Part shown: in pieces, positions 11,435-22,540 of the stretch | Layout of the letters: each line of letters begins with the position of its first letter | How positions within the stretch are numbered: the first letter of the stretch is position 1 | NCBI GenBank assembly: GCA_009193035.1 | Contig: SWDT01000086.1 | Span: 310,001 to 374,000 of the forward strand | DNA from: Halicephalobus mephisto | Taxonomy: Eukaryota > Nematoda > Chromadorea > Rhabditida > Panagrolaimidae | Direction: 5' to 3' | DNA: 64,000 nt | Notes under the pieces: generated by a model | Databases searched by the model: none | What the model saw: the letters and a program-made list of their open reading frames with translations, nothing else | Told to the model about the DNA's origin: nothing | Made by a program: the position numbers and the translations under genes

Positions 11435-12862
11435 ATGAAGTTCCTCGTGCTTTTGGCTCTCTTCGGACTTACAGTTGCTGCTGTTCATCAGTACTCCTTG
11501 ATTAAGATCCAAAGCAAACGCTCAAAGCTTATAAAATCCGGTGAATTCCGTTTTCAATCAACTTTTTTAATTTATAATTTCAGGAAAATGGCCTGCTTAT
11601 TTGAAATATAAGCAATTCCTCAGAACCGTCAAGTCTCAGAGCAAGTTCTCTAACTTCAAGGTTACTGGACAGAAAGTCAATGATTACGAAGTAAGAATTC
11701 TTATTTTTATCCAAAAATAATAATTTTTTCATAGGATATTTCATACATTGGTAACATCACCATCGGAACCCCTGATCAGACTTTCCGTGTTATCTTGGAT
11801 ACCGGATCTGCTGATTTCTGGGTCCCTGACGCTACTTGCGGAACCGGAAGTACAGATTGCCCTGATTACTGCTCTGATGCAAGCGTCTGTCAATTCTTTT
11901 GTGACAGCAGCTGCTGCAGTGCTAAAGTTTCCTTCGATGCCATCCCAATCGCTCCTAAGGATGCTTGTGACAGCAAAAGAAAATTCCATAGCAATAAATC
12001 TTCCACCTATGTACCAATTGGAAAGCAATGGAATATCGAATACGATGCTGAAGGTGTTTCTGGATTCTTCGGACAAGACACCGTCAGATTCGGCGACGTT
12101 GGAACTGATCAACTCGTCGTTCCTACAACCACCTTCCTTCAAGCTACAAATGTCCCTTTCTTCTTCGACACAGAACCCGTTGATGGCATCCTCGGTCTTG
12201 CTTTCACTTCCCTCTCCACCAACAACGTCACTCCCCCCCTGATCAACGCCGTCAACCAAGGCCTCCTCGATCAGCCCATCTTCACTGTCTATCTTAAGGA
12301 ACTCAGCAATACTAACAACGTCTTTGGAGGTGATTAGAGTCCTCATGACAGGGTAATAATTAGTGCGAATTTAGGCGTCTACACTTACGGTGGATTGGAC
12401 ACCCAGAACTGCGGTGACGTCATCGCTTATCATCCGCTTTCCTCTGCCACTTACTTCCAGTTCAAAATGGACAAAATCGAATTTGGATCCTACTCTTTCT
12501 CCACTGGATGGGATGCCATCTCTGACACCGGCACTTCCTTCATCGGAGGACCTCAAGACGTCATTGATGCTCTCGTCCAATTTTCTGGAGCCGTCTACAA
12601 CGACACCTATCAAACCTACTTCATTGACTGTAACGCCAACTTTGAAGCTATCTCCATCACCATCGGAGGCATACAATACGGGATCGAAGGGAAGAATGTC
12701 ATCGTTGATGCTGGAGACGGAACTTGCGAGCTAACCTTCTTTTCAATGGAATTCGGAGGTTTCAGTCCTGCTTGGATTCTCGGAGACCCATGGATCAGAC
12801 AATACTGTAACGTATATTCTTACAACAAGGAAATCGGATTCGCTCCTCCGAAAACTCGCTAG
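11435..12862 (+). CDS. Secreted pepsin-like aspartic protease (family A1)
   Basis: Four exons: 11435-11540, 11584-11690, 11735-12329 and 12375-12862, for 431 residues. A signal peptide MKFLVLLALFGLTVAA is followed by a basic propeptide (YSLIKIQ, KYKQFLR). Both catalytic motifs are intact: DTGSADFW with Asp93 and DTGTSF with Asp320. The flap tyrosine is in WNIEYDAEG, and the C-terminal WILGDPWIRQYC is typical. Between the first motif and the flap lies an unusually cysteine-rich insert (TCGTGSTDCPDYC, then CDSSCC). The length is slightly over the usual ~390. Nematode relatives digest protein in the gut lumen or lysosomes. Codons are strongly C-ending, unlike the neighbours, suggesting high expression. 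GATA sites lie upstream. The family is certain; the orthologue is not. Confidence 0.93.
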
Positions 12863-13711
12863 ACAATCAAGTTTTTTTTCTCGTTTTTAACAGTTAAAGA
12901 TTTGGTTGTAATATACTCGACTTTTTATAAATATTGAGGTACTATAAAAAATTATCAAATTAAACAAATTATTATAGAATTTGATGGAAATAAACTAAAA
13001 TGCATTTTAAGGCTAACAAGGGAGGAATTTTTGAGATTAGCTCATCAAGTAGTTAATAAAAACTGTTAAATTCAAAAAGTATTTTCAGTCAAGTAATCAG
13101 TATGTCATTCTCTGTAATTTTGTACTCTCTTCTTTCCATTTTAATAGATATTTCTCTAAAAAACATATTGATAATCAAAAAATAATAGAAATGAAAGAAA
13201 TGGAGCTTCATTTTCTTTGAATTCATTTCCATTGAACGGTTTTAGGTCTTTCAGAAAAGTTCTTTTTCAAAAGTAAATCCCAAATATCCAATTTATTCAT
13301 GTGGGATTACGTAACTAAAATTGGCTTACAAAAGTATCTACATTTAGTTCCTTAACTTCCCAAACTTGAGATCGATATAAATGATATCCAGGTATATAGT
13401 CGAAAAACTAAAATTTAGTACAAAATTAGTGAAATTTAACCGTTGATTTATCATAAAGTAGGTAGCAAAGTATTTGTTGTAAAAATGAAGTGATATTTTC
13501 TCAAGTTTCTTATTAAGTTATCTTTTTCGAGACTTGATACAAAAACAATTTCAACCCATTTTTCATACACTAAATCAAATTCAATTATTGAATGTTATAA
13601 TTCATTTAATGCAGAGTTTCAAAATATACAATATCCTACAAATCTTATAACTGAGTCTTCGCTTGTCAACATGATTGATTCTAGTCATACTTGAAAACGA
13701 AAAATATTTCT
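12863..13711. other. Gene-free stretch downstream of the protease
   Basis: The 3' region of the protease gene and AT-rich intergenic DNA. AATATA/AATAAA-like runs occur, but no one polyadenylation site stands out. No gene seen. Confidence 0.4.
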
Positions 13712-14206
13712 AAAAAAAGTAAACTTTAGGCAGATTGGTTTTTTGAAATGAGTTATTTATCATTTTAATGTTCTTAAAACAGGGAAATCAGAATCTGTAT
13801 TTCATTTTTGTAGAATAATCTTCTGGGATGAGGAAATTAAAGTAAAAAAGTAAAATCTCATATATCGAAAGTTTGAAAAATGCAAAAATATCTTTTTTCA
13901 TCAAAGTTTGACTACTTCATTTTAGAGATGTTCATTTTTTACTTTGATTTAACCATTTTTAACAGTTCTGTTTTGTAATTAAATGTATTTTTTTTATTAA
14001 CTACAACTATCGTATTGATTTTTCGGAAAATAATCATAAACGTGAGAAAACGTAGTCCTAAATTGAGAGATTTTTCAGATTATCTCATTTCAGAAAAGTG
14101 ATTCGCAAAAACGAAATGCAGATTCTGAATGCTCATTTTGAGAACTTCAAAAGGATACAATTAATTTCGAAAAGCTAACTTGCTTAAAGTCCATTTCCTT
14201 GTTAAT
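13712..14206. mobile_element. Long-hairpin MITE, copy 2
   Basis: Left arm TTTTTTGAAATGAGTTATTT and right arm (reverse complement) CTTTTCGAAATTAATTGTAT pair over ~140 bp, both leading into TCAGAATCTG. It is the same family as 9513-9989 but more diverged. No coding capacity. Confidence 0.6.
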
Positions 14207-14690
14207 TATCAGGAACTTTCGTGGTGGGAGTGAGTCTTATTCAAATGCTATTTTTGCTTTTTACTATTGATACTAATTCTGTTTAAATTTAAAAATAAAT
14301 GAGATTGTTATGATCATTAAGGACTTCCATGTCTGAAATTTGCTTCGGTTTTAAAGATTATTTTTTGCTTTTTATTTTTAAATAAATCTGATGCCTAAAA
14401 ATGAGCAAATTTTTCTCGATTATCAAGAACTTTCGTTTTGAAAATTAACTTTACTTCAAAAGTTTTTCCTCATTTTTTATTTTGAAATCAAATCTAATTG
14501 TTTTTATAAAAGAACAAATTCTTTTCAATCATCAGGTGCTTTTCCTTCGAGAACTGGTCTCATGTTAGATTTTACTTTTTTCATTATTAAGACTAGTTTT
14601 AATTTTGCCTACCAAAGATGAATTTTCTTGATTATCAGGAACTTTCGCTCCAGAAACTAACTTTTTTTCCATTTTTTATTATTGAGATTT
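14207..14690. repeat. Diverged ~110-bp tandem repeat
   Basis: ATTATCAGGAACTTTCG or close variants recur near 14206, 14417, 14526 and 14632, each followed by a T-rich run ending in TTTTTA. The repeats are old and degenerate. Confidence 0.5.
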
Positions 14691-14710
14691 GTAGTGCACC
14701 TTGATGTAGT

Positions 14711-15149
14711 TGTCGCGACATTAAGCGTAGCGAGAAAAGGTCGCTCTCGTAGCTTAAGAGAAAAGCACTTGTCCGGATAGTAAGACGATGCGGGTTCGAT
14801 GTCTGCCGAGAGACGTTTTTCCTTCCATATTAGTTTCGGACTAGATGAGGCCAGATCTAGTTTTCCGACAGTAGTACATATAGTTCTAATCGCCAGAAAG
14901 TAAGAACAATCCTTCTTTATTAGAGTAAAGTAACACACTAATAACACAAATCTAGAGACAATAGGACAGTATAGGGGTCAAACACAACAAGATATATCAG
15001 GGCCTTAATACCTGTCACGCGTGATGGAGGGGTTTGTCTATTTCCTTGAATACTAGGAGTTTGAGCATCACTTGACTCACCTCAGGGGTAAATAGACTTC
15101 TATGGCCTTCGGGAATTTCACATCGGAAACAGATTTGTGTTCCGCGACA
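14711..15149. mobile_element. LTR-like or SINE-like 439-bp element
   Basis: It starts TGTCGCGACA and ends CCGCGACA, so a TGTCGCG/CGCGACA inverted pair bounds it in the TG...CA style of LTRs. A truncated inverted relative lies at 7185-7270, proving the sequence is dispersed. No clear target duplication is seen (GTAGT against AGATT). A tRNA-shaped segment lies inside (14743-14813), so a tRNA-derived SINE is the other reading. Confidence 0.55.
14743..14813 (+). other. tRNA-shaped sequence inside a repeat
   Basis: 71 nt fold as a cloverleaf: acceptor GCTCTCG with CGAGAGA (six of seven paired), D stem GCTT/AAGC, anticodon stem CTTGT/GTAAG (two G-T wobbles), a five-base variable loop, and T stem GCGGG/TCTGC with loop TTCGATG. 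A T run follows. The D loop lacks the GG pair, and the anticodon loop CCGGATA has C where U33 is expected, so it is probably not a working tRNA. It is more likely the tRNA-derived head of a SINE, or a pseudogene. Confidence 0.5.
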
Positions 15150-15818
15150 AGATTAATTGAACAATGTCATAGTTGTTGTGTCTTTAGCCAGAAGAATAGA
15201 CAATAATATAGAATATTAGAACTTGAGGAGACGTTCTCTGATTAGGTGTTCTTAGCACGATCACCGTGACCTTACAAGGTTTATATTGTTGTGTTGTTGT
15301 TTAATGATATTTTTCTATGAAACACTGATTTGTTGTTCTATAACAACTCAAGTACATCTTTCCCTATTTGTCGTATCTCAAATCATAGCATAAAACAGTA
15401 TTGATGATATAAGCAAAACATCCAAAGAACACTGTCTAACGTGATGTTTTCCATTTTGTACTCCTCAGTGAAGAAAGAATTGATTAATCTCGGGCATTCT
15501 GGATATCCTTGGTCGTGGAAATTACGTGTCCACAGTAGTTGTCAAAGAATTCACGGTGATAATCTCTGATGACAAATACCGTAGACGAAATAATTCAGTT
15601 TTTCTAAATGAAGGAGATTAAAAAAAATAATTTCAGAAAGATCTACTTCGGATTAAATACACTTAAAAAATTAAAATAGTATGTTTTAGTAATTTAATCT
15701 TCGGTGCATGAATTAATTCGACATTTTCATTTGGATACTGTACTTTAAAAAATCTAATTTTGACGAATTTCTTCTGATTACTGTAATGACGACAAGTTAA
15801 TAATTTTTCGAATTTGGC
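15150..15818. other. Gene-free stretch upstream of the Srsx gene
   Basis: Intergenic, mixed composition to 15620 and AT-rich afterwards. CCACAGTAGTTG at ~15531 also occurs near 6050, suggesting another dispersed repeat. No gene is seen. Confidence 0.4.
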
Positions 15819-15824
15819 TTTCAG
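15819..15824 (+). promoter_or_regulatory. Possible spliced-leader acceptor
   Basis: TTTCAG lies four bases before the ATG of the Srsx gene. This spacing is typical of nematode trans-splicing. Confidence 0.5.
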
Positions 15825-15828
15825 GATT

Positions 15829-18071
15829 ATGAATACGGTATGTTTCTTCCTGGAATTAACTATTTATTAGGAAACTTTTAGTTGGTAGAAAAATACCCTC
15901 CGGGAGTGTTGATTGAGAAAGCGGTTCTACCTACATTGGCTTTACTCTTTTTTACCGTAATCGGAGTCTTCGGAAATATCTCCATCGTTTACGTCACCAT
16001 CAAATGGCCGTGAGTTTTCTAGATTTTAATTATTGTAATTGAAGTAAAATTGAATTTCTTTGAAAGCTCCAGAATCTTGAAGAACTTTCTGAAATCTAAA
16101 ACTTTATAAGTTTTTGGAATTTCCTAGAATCCAGAAGAAAATTTTGAATTTTTTTAAACCGTTATGAAAATTTGTTGAGTATTCTGGAATTGAAAATGAT
16201 TATTAAAAATTTCGCGAAAGTTTTCAAAAGGTATTAAAAGTTTCGATATTTTCGAAAATTTCACAGCAATTTTTGGAACATTACAAAATCGAATAAGAAG
16301 TTTGAAAACTGAAAAATTTTATGTTTCTTCATCTTTTCAGAATGCATTTGAGATTTGTAGAGTTAATCTAACATAACTAAGATTCTGAAAATTTGTCTCG
16401 AGATTATTGAAAATTTTCATAATTTTTTTATGATTCCAGTAGATTTCACCAACCATCCAACATCCTCATCGGAATCCGGGCCTTGTTTGATATTCTTCAT
16501 CAACTCACTCATCTGATGACTGCTTATCTGATATTTTCGAAGACAAATTACGTTGCCGTGAGTAGGGTCTTCTGGATGCTTCTGATTCCCGCGATAGGAA
16601 TGATGTTCGGGACCTTCTTGACCTTCGTAATCGGACTGGACAGACTTCTGGCCGTTCTTTTTCCAAAGTTTTATTGGAAGATAAAATCTTCAAAATACAT
16701 AGGATTGATTTTCTTTTTCGGGGGAATTTACATCATCGGATTATTTACCGCAACTTATTACTTCGACAAAGACGTTCAAACATTGATTGTAGTTAATCCA
16801 GGCTCGATATTTTACGGGCCTTCAGAAATCCTCTTTATAGTATCCCAGGTAATTTTTATTTCTTTGGCAATTTTGGTCTATATTCTTATTTGGATAATCG
16901 CATTTTTTGCTGTGAAATCGAAACCCATTAATATTCGACTTCTGAAACCGATTACTGTGATATTGATTTTCATTGTCATCGGATGGGTATTCAACTTGGT
17001 TTACGGTATGTATTTGAAAACCATTGATCTTCAAACGTCAGACGAAGAAGCTTACGTGATCAATCATATGTACGCTGGAATCTCGATCAATCTCGGAGTG
17101 GCGTCTGATTACTTCGTTTACTTCATCTTCAGGTCAGTTTTTGAAAGTTGTGTTGTCTAATTTTGCACTTTTTGGTGGAAAATTTAGGTCTTTAAATCCT
17201 AAAACGCACTTAGAATAAGGTCATTGACAGTATAAATTCTGAATCCGAAGTCGGAATTGAAGATTAGTATTTGGACCTTAGAAATCTAAAATCTACTGTT
17301 TCGAGTATCCTGCACACAAAAAAGGGTATATTGAAATGGATATAATGTATCTGATACATTATATTCAATGTACTGGTGTATTGGATATAATGCACCGATA
17401 TCAGCTTAATGTATCGATATATTGAATATAATATATCTCATATATCACAGTTGTTTTAATCTACTAATATATTATACACAATGCACCAATAGTATACCTA
17501 ATGTATCGATGCATCGAATATAACGTATCTCATATATCAGAGTTGTTTTAATCTACTGATATATTATATACAATGTACTGATATCAGCTTAATATACCTA
17601 TGTATTGAATATAATGTATCTCATATATCAGAGTTGTTTTAATCTACTGATATATTATATACAGTGCATTAATATCATAGTTAATATATCAATGCATCGA
17701 ATGTAATGTATCTCATGCATCGGCGCTGTCATAATATACCGATACACTAAATACAATGCATCGAAATTAACTTAATGTATCGATATATTGAATATATTTG
17801 ATACATCAAATGTACCAGTACATTATATACTATGTACCCAATTTTATGTATTTTAGATACTTTTTAAAGTTTGAAAATAACTAAATTTTGTGTCACAAAA
17901 GTACAGTTATAGCTGATAGATCTTAAAATTTCTTGTTTTAGTAAGGACTACCGAACAGCCTTCCATAAGCAACTCGGAATCTTCCGAACAAAATCCACAA
18001 TTCACTCTAATCTAAATCCAGAAATCCAAGACAGAAACAAAATTCATGTGGCGGTTTGTACTGCTGGTTAA
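15829..18071 (+). CDS. Srsx-type 7TM chemoreceptor
   Basis: Four exons: 15829-15837, 15882-16009, 16440-17132 and 17942-18071, for 319 residues. TM1 lies in exon 2 (ending KWP). Exon 3 holds TM2 (SNILIGIRALFD), TM3 with the family hallmark FVIGLDRLLAVLFP, then TM4 to TM7, with GISINLGVASDYFVYFIF at the end. Exon 4 gives the basic tail KDYRTAFHKQL. The GxDRLxxVLFP and YFVYFxxSxxYRxAF motifs point to class Srsx (rhodopsin-like, peptide-receptor related). It is probably a sensory-neuron membrane receptor with unknown ligand. The 809-bp third intron is largely a TIR-capped satellite element. A pseudogene of the same class lies at 41550-42865. An in-frame GTTTGT near the stop could be a donor to a further exon. 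Confidence 0.88.
17313..17846. repeat. TIR-capped ~92-bp satellite element, copy 2 (intronic)
   Basis: Starts CACACAAAAAAGGGTATATT. The unit TTGTTTTAATCTACTRATAT recurs at 17451 and 17543, a 92-bp period. The right end, read inverted, gives TTGGGTACATAGTATATAAT. It lies wholly inside intron 3 of the Srsx gene. Confidence 0.8.
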
Positions 18072-18285
18072 TATTTTAATATTTTAATATTTTTTCATAT
18101 TGAAAATCTATTGAAAATTATCTCTAAGAATTTAATAAAAAATTATGAAATTTCTCAGGAATCATGGGATATTATGAAATTGTTTTAAAAATTCAACAGA
18201 CACTTTTAGGATCTTTCGAGATTCAGTAAAGAATTCTGTGTTTCACTGTATTAAAGTTGACAATCAGAATCCGAAATCGAACTTT

Positions 18286-18458
18286 GAACTTTTCGTGTTG
18301 AGATACAGTTTTCGAAATTTAAACTTTTCGTGTTGAGATACAGTTTTCGAAATTTAAACTTTTCGTGTTGAGATACAGTTTTCGAAATTTAAACTTTTCG
18401 TGTTGAGATACAGTTTTCGAAATTTAAACTTTTCGTGTTGAGACACAGTTTTCGCAAT
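18286..18458. repeat. 35-bp tandem repeat, five copies
   Basis: CTTTTCGTGTTGAGATACAG plus GTTTTCGAAATTTAAA repeats with an exact 35-bp period, near-identical copies. The same period and a related core occur at 26767-27355. Confidence 0.9.
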
Positions 18459-18699
18459 TCCCCTTAAGACAATTTCATGAAAATATTCAGGTTTAATTTT
18501 TATAACAATTTTTCAGACTTTTTAAACTCCTTGAAAAAAAGATAATTTTAGTAATTCGTTTCGAAAATTAGTTTTTTTTTGAGTTTTAGAAACTTCAGAA
18601 TTCTCGTCGAGACAGATGTGTGGAAATTTCGATTTTTAATTTTTCACAATTGTGCGATTCACCGAATTTGGACACTATTCACATTTATTGCTACTCCTT

Positions 18700-18810
18700 A
18701 CAATCTATAAATTAAAAAGTACAGCCGGAGCAGCGATGTAGAGCCCTCCTTGCCTCGGGGGATTTAGCACAGCTAAGAACAGTCGTGGTGAGAGAAAGCA
18801 AAAGTGACTT
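18700..18810. other. Base-balanced island downstream of the RBR gene
   Basis: About 90 bp rich in G and C amid AT-rich DNA, with TTAGCACAGCTAA (five-pair hairpin) and CCCTCC...GGGGG pairing potential. It could be the 3' UTR of the minus-strand gene at 18972 or a structured RNA. No family recognised. Confidence 0.3.
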
Positions 18811-18971
18811 GAAAGAAAAAGGCAGTTTTTACATTTTTACATATTCGGAATCAAATTCCAAAGAAGGTTGAATCTACAGTACAAGGCAATTTTTTGCATT
18901 TTCTGCATTTTTGAGATTTTTTACAACAGTTCGAAGACGTTCAACTGCTTTTTCTGGTTTTTTGGAAGAGC

Positions 18972-21900
18972 CTAACTCATTGCGGAAAATTCATCGAGGA
19001 TCTTCTGGGTGAGGTTGTTGAGTTCGTTGACTTTGAGCTCGATGCCCTCGGTTTGGCCGCGTTCAATGTCGGAATGAATGGTCTCCAACTTCGAACGGAG
19101 ATTCGAGAGATTCGACTTGACGGAACTCCAGGTAGGGGGCTTGTCGCTGCGGGTCATGTAAAGCCAGGCAAATCCGAACTCGATCAAATGCAAGGCCTGA
19201 AAATAAACAAATTTAAAAAATAAAAAATAATTTAAAATTTTCTAAAAACTAAAATAATTTAAAATTTTTTAAAAACAAAATAATTTAAAATTTTTTAAAA
19301 ACTAAAATAATTTTAAAAATTTAAAAACAAAAAATTTCTAAATTTTTTAAAAACTAAAATAATTTTTAAATTCTTTAAAAACTAAAATAATTTTTAAATT
19401 CTTTAAAAACAAAATAATTTTTAAATTTAAAAAAAAAAACAAAATAATTTTTAAAATTTTTTAAAAACTAAAATAATTTTTAAATTTAAAAAAAATAACT
19501 TTTTGATTTTTAAAAACAGAATAATTTTAAAACTTACAGTTTTGCGAATTTCGATGAATCCTTGCTTAAGACGAAAATCGACGGATTTGCACATTTTTTT
19601 TGTGATTTGACGGTTGGCGACGAGATTAAATCGAAGAGATCTGGCTTGAGAACAGATCTCGCTGAATTCTCCAGAAATATTGTTTGGCAAATTTTCAAAA
19701 TCCAAAACTTCTAAATTTTTAACTTTGTTAATCATACGTCCTGTGGGTTCGCCACTTTTCCAAACGTAAGTAACATTACATCCGGTACAATTAATTTGAT
19801 TTTGATTTTTTTGATTTTTTAAAATTTGACCACAAGAACATTTTTTGTTTCCATTTTCGTTTTTTCTAGCAATGTCCATCGGAAATTGTTTTTCGAATTT
19901 TCCTTCCCAGATCGCCATTTGAGCACAAGAAAGCGGAAAATGCGGTTGATGTTGACATCGAGAACAAAAAGAAATCGAACATCGAGTACATTTTACGGAT
20001 CCAAAATTCGGTTTTTCGTCGACAGAAGCCAAATCTTGACAATGAGGACATTCAACGACGGTTTTTCCATTTGCAATATTCTCAGCCATGAAAGCAAAAC
20101 GAAAATAATATTCGGCCAAAGGCAATGGAAGAATAGTGATCAAAAAATCCATCTGAATTCCTCCAGTGCAGGTGTCGTGGAGACAAGTCAGAGGATAAGC
20201 CGTGTTTCTGACGATGGCGTCCGTCAACTCGGTTCGAAGACAACGTTTGCAGAATCTGTGACCGCAATTGTCCAACATCACGAGTTCGTCGACGTTGTCT
20301 GTGTCGCACAAATCGCATCCAGTTCCGAATTCTGGAAGAACTTCGATTTCGTCTTGTGATTCTTCTTCGATTTCGTCTTCAGAAATCAAATCATCCATTT
20401 CGACAACTTCAAACTCGTCGAAATCCATATCATCTTCTTCTTCTTCGACGTCAATCATGATGGCTTCCACAGTCGGGGCCTTCGCAGCGGCTTCGTCGAC
20501 GATCACGTAATCTCCAGAAGGCTCCACAGGTTTCGCCAGTTGATGTCCGTGGAAAATGGAATTCAATGTGGCCAATGAATTCAATTGCTTTTTGGATTCC
20601 TGAGATTTGTTGTACCACTTCTGAAGTCTCTCCACAAACTGTTCCAGAAAAGCGTCTGCAGAACTGAACGACTTCTCCTTGAGGAAATCGATCACGACGC
20701 CACTCGGGCAGCCGAAAGACCCGTTCAATACCACCCTAAAAATGAAATTCCATATATCAACTTTTAGTAAAAATGAAATTCCATATATCAACTTTTAGTA
20801 AAAATGAAATTCCATATATCAACTTTTAAAAAAAATGAAATTCCATATATCAACTTTTAATAAAAATGAAATTTCATATATCAACTTTTAGTAAAAATGA
20901 AATTTCATATATCAACTTTTAATAATAATGAAATTCCATATATCAACTTTTAAAAAAAATTAAATTCCATATATCAACTTTTAATAAAAATGAAATTCCA
21001 TATATCAACTTTTAGTAAAAATGAAATTCCATATATCAACTTTTAGTAAAAACTGAAAACTTACCGTAAAAATCCTTCCTTTGATTTCAATTCCTCGATA
21101 ATGACAACCATCGCCATTTTTGAAGTATGTTCATCCAGTTTTTTCGTGAGATCGAAAACACAACGATTCTTGTCTGAATTCAACCAGCGGAATCTGAGTT
21201 CTGGACGATCTTCAAATCCAGCAAAAGTTTGAACCAAGTTTGAATTTTTACATATTTTGGATTTTTCGACTTCAATTTCGATGAAAATTGTATCTTTGCA
21301 CAATTTTCGTTCGTCGACGACAGCTCCAGAAGTCGTAGAAGATTGTTGTTGTTTAACAGGGTTCTCGACAAGATCGGATTTTTCGTGATTGTCGACGATG
21401 GATTCGATGCTTTTGCAGTTGACTAAGACGGCCGGAGAAGAGTCCTTGATGAAATCAGCCAAGGAGAAAGTGGACTGTTTCGGAGCTCTGTAGAGAGCCG
21501 CGATGCTGGAAGTCATGTCGACTTCGGGTTCGTCGTCGAAATTCGCGGGTTCTAAGTCGTCCAAGTAATCTTCGTCTTTGTAGTTTCTGGTTCTGTCCCA
21601 TCCGGAGCCTCCAGTGCCTTTGTAGATCCATCCAGCATACAGCATGGGTACGGTAGAAGTCTTCGTGATTGCATACCGTATGTGCGGTTTTTCGTCTTCT
21701 CCGATGGGATTCTCGTCTTCATTGAGGATCTTCGCAAAAGCAAGTTTTCTAGAACGACGTTTATTTTTCTTGGATTTCGGATTTAGAGAATCCTTCAAAG
21801 ATTCCAGATTCGCGCCGGTCTGCGGATTGGAGCAGATCTTCGACTTGAGTTCCCCCCCGGGGGCCAGCTCGTGGTAGGCAGAGGCGTTGGTCCCGTGATG

Positions 21901-22234
21901 GTAGCAGCCGTAGGGAGAGGTATAGTCCGCTCCAGAGACGATGACGTCATCGGACTCGTTGGAGGTCTTGACGAAGTCCCCGGCGGATTCGACGTCTTCC
22001 CAGCGATTCTTACGATTAAGAGAATACGGTACATCAAAATTAAAATCATCGTTAATATTGGACAAAATTTTTGCACGACGTTTTTTGCTCAATTTCGATT
22101 CGTTAACGACGATTTTTTGGACAATTTTATCGTTTTGATCCCGTTTCATCATGTACTTGATGAAACTATTGCGTCTAGCCTTGGAAGCAGGCTTCCGGCC
22201 GACGGTTGGTTTTTCTTGGAGGAAATCCAGCTCG
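18972..22234 (-). CDS. RING-IBR-RING (RBR) E3-like protein, 5' end uncertain
   Basis: Three sure exons: 21065-22234, 19538-20735 and 18972-19196 (phases 2 and 0 agree at the joins), encoding about 864 residues. The first exon codes a basic, then acidic N-terminal part without known domains. The second holds an acidic stretch, RING1 (CDLCDTDN...CGHRFCKRC...), IBR (CPHCQDLA...CTRCSISFCSRC) and a second ring, KKCSCGQIL...INCTGCNVTYVW. In RBR ligases RING2 carries a GGCNHM-type catalytic cysteine; here the matching place reads NQNQI, so thioester transfer is probably lost. The last exon ends in a coiled coil (residues after WLYMTRS). Reading frame starts mid-exon after TTTTAG, so a 5' exon is missing; 26500-26588 fits by phase. 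Introns hold tandem repeats. Confidence 0.85.
19200..19535. repeat. Low-complexity tandem repeat in RBR intron
   Basis: AAACTAAAATAATTTTTAAA and variants repeat about every 27-40 bp and fill almost the whole intron. Confidence 0.7.
20738..21060. repeat. 31-bp tandem repeat filling an RBR intron
   Basis: AAATTCCATATATCAACTTT repeats with an exact 31-bp period about ten times with few changes, occupying essentially all of the intron between donor 21064 and acceptor 20736. The homogeneity suggests recent expansion. Confidence 0.9.
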
Positions 22235-22540
22235 CTAAAATTCCAGGATTATTTATTATTTGACCAAAAACAAAAAACTCGAGATCAGTAAAATCGAAAT
22301 TCGTCAAAATAAAACCGGGAAAGCCGGAGCGTTAATCCCTAACGAGCCTCAGAACAAACAAACAAATTATTGATTGTAATTACTTATATCGCAAAATGCA
22401 GAATTAAATCTCAAAAAATAACAAGAATAATAGATATATTCAACATTAAAAATTCCTAAAATAAAACTTTAAAAATCATCTTTAAAAATTATTTTTAATG
22501 AATTTTCGAAATAAAATTTAAAAAAAATATATTTAATGAA
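22235..22540. other. Short gene-free stretch
   Basis: Intron or intergenic DNA next to the RBR exon. Nothing is seen except AT-rich sequence. Confidence 0.4.

Noticed and set aside
11741..12676. Antisense and shifted ORFs over the protease
   Set aside because: Shadows of the strongly biased protease exons.
14743..14813. Functional tRNA gene
   Set aside because: The fold is good, but D-loop GG and U33 are missing and the segment lies in a dispersed repeat.
14657..14947. 96-codon minus-strand ORF
   Set aside because: It overlaps the LTR-like/tRNA-like repeat and has no recognisable domain.
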